A program made the position numbers and the translations under genes. Below are positions 47,822 through 54,284 of a DNA stretch of 54,284 nucleotides, in pieces. Location of the stretch: IMG/VR virus record IMGVR_UViG_3300027963_000004, positions 1 through 54,284 of that record. One strand, given 5' to 3'. The DNA comes from a virus. The notes beneath the pieces were generated by a model. It saw only the letters and a list, made by a program, of their open reading frames with translations. It ran no database searches and was not told where the DNA came from. Position 1 is the first letter of the stretch; each line of letters opens with the position of its first letter.

Positions 47822-50238
47822 TAGAATGTTCCTCCAAAAATGCCTGTAGTGGCAGTGACTGTTGTAAAGTTTCCTGTTGTCGGTGTTGTAGCACCAACAG
47901 TTCCGTTAATGTTAATCGATGCAGTGCCTGTTAGGTTAGTCACCGTTCCACTGCTTGGTGTACCTAACGCTCCATTGAACGTCACAAAAGCGCCAGCAGA
48001 GCCTACATTAACAGCAAGCGCAGTAGCAACTCCAGTTCCAAGGCCAGATACGCCAGTGCTAATTGGCAAGCCCGTAGCGTTTGTCAGCGTACCACTTGAT
48101 GGAGTTCCAAGCACGCCACCATTAACAACAAAAGAGCCAGCAGAGCCAACATTGACCCCTAAAGCCGTTGCAACACCTGTACCCAAGCCAGTTATAGAGC
48201 CAACTGCTGGAGTTACCGTGGTGTTGCCAGCAAGCGTCAACTGACCCTGCGCATTGACTGTAAAAGTCCCTACTTGTGTAGCAGAACCATAAGCACCAGC
48301 AGACACAGCAGTATTTGTAATACTAAACTGTGTACCCGTTAAGGTCAATCCTGTGCCTGCGGTATATGAGCCTACACCAGCAAATTGCACCCAAGTAATA
48401 GGAGTTGTACCTAAAGTACCTCCTGCATTGGAAGTACAAACCCAACCAGTGTCAGCGTATAGGGTTCCTTGTTCGATAAATGTAAACGCCCCCGGCACTT
48501 CTAGCCACGAGTCCATATCCGTTGCACGAGTCCATGCACTTGCCGCAACCAAGTAAATTCCGTTGTTTTGGCTCAAAGTTTGGTCTTTGACCAAGCACCT
48601 ATCTCCCGCAATCAAAGCAACACCATCAATCGTCTGCGTTCCAGACAGCGTGATGTTTGTTGTCGTTGCTGCCACGCAAGATGCCTTGGGGTCTAACCCT
48701 TCAGCCACAGAGTCTACATACTGTTTAGTTGCTAATTCCAATGCCGTAGTTGGGTTTTGCGTTACGGTTACCGTAGTCAATCCACCCAAAGTAAGACTTG
48801 ATGCGCCTAAAGCAATTGATGTAGTACCTATAGTCAAAGAACTATTAGTAAGGCTTGCATTGGCAATGTTTGTCAGCGTATTGGTCGAGCCACTGATTGT
48901 CTTGTTGGTCAACGTCTGCGTACCCGTCAAGGTAGCAACAGTCGAATCAATCGCAATTGTTACAGCGGAAGAACCATTGAACGATGTGCCTGACAAACCA
49001 GTACCAATGGTCAATGCGTTTGTTGTGTTTGCTGTAATTGTTCCAGAAGCGCCCAAGGCAACAGTAGTACCGTTGTAGGTTACAGAACTATTAGTTAAAC
49101 TTGCATTTGCAATATTAGTCAGTGTATTACTTGAACCGCTGATTGTTTTGTTTGTTAGCGTTTGTGTACCAGTTAAAGTGGCAACAACGGTCGTATCAAT
49201 TGAAATCGTACCTGTAGAGGTGATTGGGCCACCTGTGAGGCCAGTTCCCGTAGCCACCGAGGTAACGCCAGAACCCGTAATAACTGCACCCCATGCGCCG
49301 TTAGCATAACCCTCAAAGGTTGCTGTAGTCGTGTTGTAGCGGAACATTCCATTAATTGGGCCTAGACTTCTCTGCCCTGTTGTTCCTGCGGGAAAGGCAA
49401 TGCTACCAGTACCCGGCACTATTGGGTTTGTAGCCAAACTAAGGATTGGAGCCGTAGTTCCATTAACAACCGTTATTTGGTCAGACGTTCCAGTAACAAC
49501 CGAGATTGTTCCATCACCAGAACCGAGAGTAACCCATGCCCCACCTTGGTATCCCTCAAAACGAGTTGTTGTTGAGTTATAGCGAATCATGCCATTGACA
49601 GGCACTGCTGGACGACTTCCAGTCGCTCCAATAGGTAAAGTAAGACTAGCAGTACCACCCAAAATAGGATTGTCTGCCAAAGAAATTGTTGGTACACCGC
49701 TCACCCCGTTACCGTTAGCGACCGTTACTTGATTGGCTGTACCTAAAAGAGTCACCGCGCTAATAGCGCCACCAGAAGAAATGGTCATCAAACCATTTGC
49801 ACTAAGATTTGCCAAGTTCAATACTTGACCATCTAAAGCGATGGTTGGGTTACCAGATATACCGCTTCCGTTGGTAATTGCAATACCAGCGCCAGAAACG
49901 GCTATAGAACGATTTGTAATAGCCGTAGAAGACGTTTTAACCTGAAAGCCAGTACCAGAGTTTACTAAAGACAATAAAGCGCCTGTAGTGCTGATATTGA
50001 AGAGTCCTTGCGCACCGCCATCTGTAATTACTAAACCATTCGTCACGCCAACATAACGACTGTTTGCCAATTGAGGTGTTTGATTGACTGTCAGATATGT
50101 ATAAGTCTGAACAGGTGAGCCAGCAAGCGCCGCAGTTGTCGTTTGTACAGTTACGCCATTTTGAACGATAGGAACTGCCTCAGTGCCTGTTATTGCACCT
50201 GCCGCTGGGAGTTGTAGTATGGTTACTTGTGATGACAT
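47821..50238 (-). CDS. Long tail fibre protein
   Basis: 805 aa. MSSQVTILQLPAAGAITGTE at the start is a common virion-attachment peptide of fibres. Beta-rich Gly/Thr/Asn repeats follow (TLTGTQTLTNKTISGS occurs twice, GATGSRPAVPVNGMIRYNST twice in related forms, GVATALGVNVGSAG twice). No chaperone domain is seen at the end, so it may be the shaft joined to the S74 fibre encoded next. Confidence 0.8.
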   Translation of the reverse strand: MSSQVTILQLPAAGAITGTEAVPIVQNGVTVQTTTAALAGSPVQTYTYLTVNQTPQLANSRYVGVTNGLVITDGGAQGLFNISTTGALLSLVNSGTGFQVKTSSTAITNRSIAVSGAGIAITNGSGISGNPTIALDGQVLNLANLSANGLMTISSGGAISAVTLLGTANQVTVANGNGVSGVPTISLADNPILGGTASLTLPIGATGSRPAVPVNGMIRYNSTTTRFEGYQGGAWVTLGSGDGTISVVTGTSDQITVVNGTTAPILSLATNPIVPGTGSIAFPAGTTGQRSLGPINGMFRYNTTTATFEGYANGAWGAVITGSGVTSVATGTGLTGGPITSTGTISIDTTVVATLTGTQTLTNKTISGSSNTLTNIANASLTNSSVTYNGTTVALGASGTITANTTNALTIGTGLSGTSFNGSSAVTIAIDSTVATLTGTQTLTNKTISGSTNTLTNIANASLTNSSLTIGTTSIALGASSLTLGGLTTVTVTQNPTTALELATKQYVDSVAEGLDPKASCVAATTTNITLSGTQTIDGVALIAGDRCLVKDQTLSQNNGIYLVAASAWTRATDMDSWLEVPGAFTFIEQGTLYADTGWVCTSNAGGTLGTTPITWVQFAGVGSYTAGTGLTLTGTQFSITNTAVSAGAYGSATQVGTFTVNAQGQLTLAGNTTVTPAVGSITGLGTGVATALGVNVGSAGSFVVNGGVLGTPSSGTLTNATGLPISTGVSGLGTGVATALAVNVGSAGAFVTFNGALGTPSSGTVTNLTGTASININGTVGATTPTTGNFTTVTATTGIFGGTF

Positions 50239-50618
50239 TATGTACTCGTATTGTTAGGCGGGTTTGGCGCAAGTGTGTCCTTATTGCCAGTATCTTCAAT
50301 ATCATTTGGCATACTGTTTTGCTGAGTCGAAATTTGAAACTGGGTTGTACCAGCAAAGTTTTCGCTACCCGTCATCAAGTAGTTATCTCCAGCATTCAAA
50401 GGTGTATCAGGGCGCGCAAAACGCAAGTTGATACGTTCCGTCTTCCTTGCGGCAAGGCGGTATGGGTCAAATTGGTCACGACATCCAGTATTACAGACTC
50501 GCAAGCCGGGAAAGTTTGGATCAGGCCCCAAAACAACAAAGGGATACTTCATCTTGCATCGGTCACAAATACCAATAGCAACAGATGTTAGACCTATAGT
50601 GTCTAAAAATATAGACAT
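50238..50618 (-). CDS. Zinc-ribbon-like virion-module protein
   Basis: 126 aa. Cys18-x2-Cys21 (CDRCKMKYP) and Cys42-x3-Cys46 (CNTGC) form a probable zinc knuckle, followed by a DQFDPYRL segment and a disordered Asn/Pro/Thr-rich tail. Similar proteins are encoded between adaptor and fibre genes in related phages, as I recall. Function unknown. Confidence 0.65.
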   Translation of the reverse strand: MSIFLDTIGLTSVAIGICDRCKMKYPFVVLGPDPNFPGLRVCNTGCRDQFDPYRLAARKTERINLRFARPDTPLNAGDNYLMTGSENFAGTTQFQISTQQNSMPNDIEDTGNKDTLAPNPPNNTST

Positions 50619-51679
50619 TATGCTGTGTACACCGAAATATTCGGCGCCCAGTAAATTGGTGAGCGGTCTCGCTCTTCTTGCTCTGCATCATAGAGAAACT
50701 GGGTTGCCATACGCTCAAGATAAGCAATCCTATCCATTGGTACTTGAGGCAACTCAAGACTCATTCTATGAGCCAACATAAACAATACAGCCTCATACCA
50801 TCGTTGCGGTATCTCTAATTCATCAGTTAAAGCACCTACATCCTCAATTTGGCGTGAATACCAAAGAGTCATCTGCACAAATGGGTCAGATGGAGTTGGC
50901 CATATAAACATCTGAGGGTTAGGAATTTGACGGTTAAACCAATATTGATAAGGTTGATTTGCTGTGAAATTTTTATTTGGAAGATTGGTGTAATCATCCC
51001 GGTTTAATGCAGACATCTGCACTTCAAGGCTATTATTTCCAAAATACAGTTCTCTAACTGACAAAGTTGTATTGGCATAGGCTCTGCACCGATAAAAGGG
51101 GACAGTCTGCCCAGCCACAATATCAGTCCAAATCCATGTGTTATTGACTACAGCAACTGAGCCAAGGTCAACCAAAGTATTCCAAGTTGTACCATCTTCT
51201 GAGTATTCATAGATGAGAGACCAAGTACCTGTAGCCGCGGGCAAGATACCTATAGAACCAATATAAACAGGATTTGAAGTGCCATAATTGATAGAAATGT
51301 TCCCATTAGCACTTGTTTGAGTGCAAATAGTCTCAGTATTACTGTCAAAAGCATTGGCAATTACACCCCCCGCAGATGTAGAATACGCCCCAGTTGGGCG
51401 ATCCATTGTGCGATAAAGGGCATTCCAAAGGTCAATTGTTCCCTTTGGTAGGTCATAAATGTATTTATCAGCCGTTAAACCAACAACTTTTTTAGTGATT
51501 GTCCAAAACTGAATACCTCGATTACCAAGGTTTGACAATAAAAAATAAAGGGATTGACGTGAGGTTAACTGTTGTTCAGAGGTCAACTCCTCGGCTAACT
51601 TACCACACCGACGAGCGCCATGATCTATCAATGTTTGTACATTAATGACGGTTTGTCCAACGGTTCCAGAGTACGCCAT
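50618..51679 (-). CDS. gp4-like head-tail connector with inserted discoidin-like domain
   Basis: 353 aa. The N-terminus (QTLIDHGARRCGKLAEELTS) and C-terminus (RWYEAVLFMLAHRMSLELPQ) fit a head-to-tail connector of P22 gp4 type. Between about residues 95 and 220 lies a beta-sandwich insert with FDSNTETICTQTSANGNISI, YEYSEDGTTWNTL and VRELYFGN, the pattern of F5/8-type C (discoidin) sugar-binding domains. The connector links portal and tail; the insert may project from the neck and touch glycans. Confidence 0.7.
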   Translation of the reverse strand: MAYSGTVGQTVINVQTLIDHGARRCGKLAEELTSEQQLTSRQSLYFLLSNLGNRGIQFWTITKKVVGLTADKYIYDLPKGTIDLWNALYRTMDRPTGAYSTSAGGVIANAFDSNTETICTQTSANGNISINYGTSNPVYIGSIGILPAATGTWSLIYEYSEDGTTWNTLVDLGSVAVVNNTWIWTDIVAGQTVPFYRCRAYANTTLSVRELYFGNNSLEVQMSALNRDDYTNLPNKNFTANQPYQYWFNRQIPNPQMFIWPTPSDPFVQMTLWYSRQIEDVGALTDELEIPQRWYEAVLFMLAHRMSLELPQVPMDRIAYLERMATQFLYDAEQEERDRSPIYWAPNISVYTA

Positions 51680-51688
51680 AACTATCCT

Positions 51689-52213
51689 TTACCAACCGGG
51701 GCATTTCCAACGCTTTAATGATGCCTTTGCTCTTGGAGCATCCCCTTTTGAATGTTCTACTACCCCAGACATCCGCGCACAAAATGAGTCCTTTCTAGAC
51801 CCTCCTTGTGGTTGCGGTGCTTTTAAATGACTTCCAGTTTCTCTATTGTACTTGTCTCGACCCTTTTGTGTAAGTCCTGCGCCTTTATCTACTGATAATT
51901 TTTCGCCACGACCAATTGCCAAACTGGGGCCACCTTCTTTCATTTTGGCGGTTTTTGCTGATTCTCGGAAGTCTTGAGCAGTTGGCGCACCTTTGCTACC
52001 AACTTTTCGCATTTTTTCCCCAGAGCCTTCAGCAATTCTTTGCTGCTTTGCATGAATGTTGTCATATAAACCTCCTCCTTTAAATTTCTTCCCCTCATCA
52101 GCCTTGGCAAACTCTTTGCCAACTTTTGTGGGAATACCTACCTTTTTAGCAAAAGAGGGGTTGTGAGCAACCGCCTCCATCAAACGATGTTGGGAAGATG
52201 ATTTGCTTGGCAT
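51689..52213 (-). CDS. DUF6321-like virion protein
   Basis: 174 aa, basic. KSSSQHRLMEAVAHNPSFAK at the start and LTQKGRDKYNRETGSHLKAP, GGSRKDSFCARMSGVVEHSK, then LKRWKC at the end match a conserved small protein of phages (DUF6321 region). High Lys/Gly content suggests DNA or RNA contact inside the head. Function unknown. Confidence 0.65.
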   Translation of the reverse strand: MPSKSSSQHRLMEAVAHNPSFAKKVGIPTKVGKEFAKADEGKKFKGGGLYDNIHAKQQRIAEGSGEKMRKVGSKGAPTAQDFRESAKTAKMKEGGPSLAIGRGEKLSVDKGAGLTQKGRDKYNRETGSHLKAPQPQGGSRKDSFCARMSGVVEHSKGDAPRAKASLKRWKCPGW

Positions 52214-52215
52214 GA

Positions 52216-52635
52216 TTAACCTAACGGGTTAACGTAATGTTTTTGCATCTCAAGAATTACTGTGTATGCATCTCCAGCAGTACCATCTAAAGTTGTAAAA
52301 GTAATGATGCCATCTTTACCAGTACCTGCGTTGTTCCACAAACCACCAAAACCTGAATAGTCTTGGGTGTAATTTGTATTTGGCGGAATAATTTCAATAA
52401 CTATTGGCGTAGTTGCTTTCCAGTTCATTTGAACTTCAAGCCCATGCGTCATTGCCGTACATTTTAAAATGGTCACAGCATCACAAGCGCCACCAGCATT
52501 TGATGGTAAAAGCGCCGAAGGAGTTACTTTTGCAACAGCAGACTCGTTTTCAGTCGTACTCATTGATGCGTAAAACTTCATAATGGCAATTCTCTCACCA
52601 TCAAATAATGTTTGGGATGTAGCCGTAATAGTCAT
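52216..52635 (-). CDS. Hypothetical virion protein
   Basis: 139 aa from ATG 52635 (MTITATSQTLFDGERIAIMK), with GGAGAG closely upstream; the longer frame to 52647 lacks a site. Beta-rich, probably a structural protein. It is preceded by a stable hairpin that may separate expression levels. Confidence 0.6.
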   Translation of the reverse strand: MTITATSQTLFDGERIAIMKFYASMSTTENESAVAKVTPSALLPSNAGGACDAVTILKCTAMTHGLEVQMNWKATTPIVIEIIPPNTNYTQDYSGFGGLWNNAGTGKDGIITFTTLDGTAGDAYTVILEMQKHYVNPLG

Positions 52636-52649
52636 AAATCTCTCCAATT

Positions 52650-52671
52650 AAAAGCAGGGGGCGAACCCCCT
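52650..52671 (-). terminator. Stable UUCG-type hairpin between virion genes
   Basis: Minus strand: AGGGGG-TTCG-CCCCCT with a UUCG-like loop, followed by GCTTTTAATT. The short T run makes it a partial terminator or an mRNA-stabilising hairpin. Confidence 0.6.
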
Positions 52672-52679
52672 ACTAATTT

Positions 52680-53996
52680 TTAACAAGCCCTACCACCACT
52701 TCGCTTTTTGGCTGGTGGAGGAGAAACAGTCTTACTGATTTCACGCTCTGTTGTAGTTACTGCGCCTTGACCAGTAAGGCTATTAAAAGCCTTTTTGGCT
52801 TGACGTGGCAAGTACATTAGAGCATCAGTCATCATCTTTCGATCTGCCTCATTTTCAGCCTTTTCACGGGCATAGTGAGCATCATAAGCACCCTTAGATA
52901 CATCAGTTGTGCCACCACCTTCATTCATCCGTTTGGGAGACCCATACTTCAGATTGCTATCGGTTTTGGCATCACGCATAGCAGATGCATTCTCTGTTCG
53001 GTTGTTCTTTAAAAGAACTGCCTCAGCAGGAGTTGCACGACCACCATTTTTGTAAGTTCCAGACAATTGACTGATTCTTACTGGCGCGGGAGTTGGCTTG
53101 CGACCTTGAGGCATCGCGACGGGACGACCTGAATTAACAGTACCCCCCGCCGCGTAGGCTTTTTTTGCTGAACCACCTTTTTTAAAGCCTCCAGCATTGC
53201 CCAAGCGAACATCACCTGTACCCCCACCTGAGTTATCAGGAATTGCAGTATGCATTTCAGTCGTTGCATAAGAGCCAGAAGTAGACTCAGAAGGAATGAT
53301 GCCCCCTGTTGCATACTTCTTAATCTTTCCACCCATTTTGTAGCCACCACCATTGCCTAGTTTTACACCACCAGTCTTACCTGAAGACTTGCCTGTGTAC
53401 TCTGCGGTATGCATCATCGTGTTTTTGTACTTCTCCGCACCACGAGCAGAGGCTGATACAGGAATAATTCCATCACCAGCCACACCGCCTTTAGCAAACT
53501 TAGCAATCTTGCCACCTTTCTTGTAACCACCGCCATTGCCAAGGGCAACACCGCCAGTTTTCAAGCCTTTGTGACCTTTAGATGCTGGCTTGTTTTCGTG
53601 AGACTTTAGTTCTTTCTCAAGACCTTTCATCTCTTTCATTTCAGCCATATGAGTCTTTTTGGACTCACCACCCTCAGCCTTACCACCTTTTTTCATTGGA
53701 GGAGGGGCCATTGGAGGGCCTGATGGAGTAACTGCAGGTTTAGCCATCATCGCTTTACGGCGTGCAGCCATTGATGGTTTGCCGGGAGCGCGAACTGGAG
53801 CATTAACTGCAGGGCGACCCAATAAAGCGGGAGTTCCTGACATCATGTCCATAGCACCACCACCCATAGCCATTTTTTTATGACCAGATTCGGCTTTGCC
53901 ACCTTTTTTCATGTTTACATGACCACCTTTAGCAAGTTTTAACTCTACTGAAGGCTCAGTGGTCATCATCTTGACCATTGGTTTAAATTGTCCCAT
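52680..53996 (-). CDS. Lys/Gly-rich repeat virion protein
   Basis: 438 aa from ATG 53996, with AAGGAG six bases upstream (a longer frame reaches 54062 but overlaps the previous gene). Repeats: KKGGKAE-type units, an about 55-residue block with LGNGGGYKKGGKIAKFAKGG seen three times in related form, and FAKGG, YATGG and YAAGG motifs. Very basic, with little hydrophobic core. It may bind packaged DNA or act as a flexible virion linker. This protein style is common in aquatic phages, but its function is not known to me. Confidence 0.65.
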   Translation of the reverse strand: MGQFKPMVKMMTTEPSVELKLAKGGHVNMKKGGKAESGHKKMAMGGGAMDMMSGTPALLGRPAVNAPVRAPGKPSMAARRKAMMAKPAVTPSGPPMAPPPMKKGGKAEGGESKKTHMAEMKEMKGLEKELKSHENKPASKGHKGLKTGGVALGNGGGYKKGGKIAKFAKGGVAGDGIIPVSASARGAEKYKNTMMHTAEYTGKSSGKTGGVKLGNGGGYKMGGKIKKYATGGIIPSESTSGSYATTEMHTAIPDNSGGGTGDVRLGNAGGFKKGGSAKKAYAAGGTVNSGRPVAMPQGRKPTPAPVRISQLSGTYKNGGRATPAEAVLLKNNRTENASAMRDAKTDSNLKYGSPKRMNEGGGTTDVSKGAYDAHYAREKAENEADRKMMTDALMYLPRQAKKAFNSLTGQGAVTTTEREISKTVSPPPAKKRSGGRAC

Positions 53997-54006
53997 GTCG
54001 CGCTCC

Positions 54007-54284
54007 TTATGCTTGGGTGACGCCAAGAGCGCCAATACGAGTTGCATTTGGGCCTGCCGCAATTGCTGGCAGGGCTATTCCCATCACAAGACGTTTGATA
54101 CCATCTGCCGCCGAGGAGGGCAAATAAGTACCCCTCACATCACCAGTTGTGGTGGTAGCCGTCAATGTAGCGGCAACAGTCATGGTGCCAGCATCTTCAG
54201 CCAAAGTATTGTCCCAGCCCGCACGGGTGACGTAGCCCCTATCAGTGATACGCAATGGCGCACCCAAGATGTCGGTTGTACCTA
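54007..54284 (-). CDS. C-terminal part of the virion protein split by the contig ends
   Basis: This is the same gene as the one starting at 827. The frame is open to the right window edge and ends at TAA 54007 with GALGVTQA. The internal Met at 54267 is not the true start. AAGGAG of the following gene overlaps its stop region. Confidence 0.8.
   Translation of the reverse strand, partial: GTTDILGAPLRITDRGYVTRAGWDNTLAEDAGTMTVAATLTATTTTGDVRGTYLPSSAADGIKRLVMGIALPAIAAGPNATRIGALGVTQA
54158..54284. repeat. Terminal direct repeat, right copy
   Basis: Identical to positions 1-127. Removing one copy gives a 54157-bp circle in which the split gene becomes an intact 325-codon frame. Confidence 0.95.

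Overview
The window is best read as one complete genome of a tailed phage. The first 127 bases (1-127) recur exactly as the last 127 (54158-54284), so the contig closes into a circle of 54157 bp. One virion gene (1-827 plus 54007-54157) is split only by the cut point. The overlap may be true terminal redundancy or an assembler k-mer overlap. The virion genes resemble those of P22-like short-tailed phages: large portal, gp4-like connector, gp10-like tail hub, several ejection-protein candidates and S74-type fibres. No integrase, DNA polymerase or RNA polymerase gene is visible, which suggests a lytic phage relying on host polymerases. The base composition and gene style fit an uncultured aquatic phage of a Gram-negative bacterium, but the host is not identified by the sequence.

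Layout. A divergent control region lies at about 24842-24960. Rightward (24960-27338) runs a short early operon: a small membrane protein, an ssDNA-binding-like protein with an SSB-type acidic tail, a RecB-family nuclease and small unknown genes. Leftward (24842 down to 17447) run a 69-aa HTH regulator, a DUF1376 replication protein, a primase zinc domain without TOPRIM, a DnaB-type helicase, a RusA-like resolvase, a large C5-cytosine methyltransferase with an expanded repeat region, a 53-aa sigma-region-4-like protein and an HNH protein, ending at a terminator that overlaps the last stop codon. Two promoter-like sequences with a nearly identical core (17372-17400 and 15694-15723) drive further leftward units of small unknown genes.

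Below 14.6 kb the leftward packaging and head module begins: a structured leader RNA candidate, TerS, TerL, a 1674-aa polyvalent-type protein with an ART-like C-terminus, portal, a GroES-like co-chaperonin, scaffold, a putative decoration protein and the major capsid protein, followed by a terminator. Across the join come a further structural protein, a Gly/Lys-rich repeat protein, the connector, two long fibres, a lysis cassette (three membrane proteins and a GH24 lysozyme), tail proteins and the ejection-protein set, ending at a strong terminator (27337-27361) that faces the rightward operon.

The most unusual content is inside this late operon: an acyl carrier protein (38205-38489) and a beta-ketoacyl synthase with a complete Cys-His-Lys-His catalytic set (37096-38205). 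They are translationally coupled to each other and to virion genes on both sides. A phage-borne ketosynthase plus carrier protein embedded among tail and ejection genes is the leading candidate for an undescribed system. Also notable are a DNA-level near-palindrome AACCGANTCGG present seven times, a leader RNA candidate upstream of terS, the sigma-like mini-protein and the array-bearing methyltransferase.
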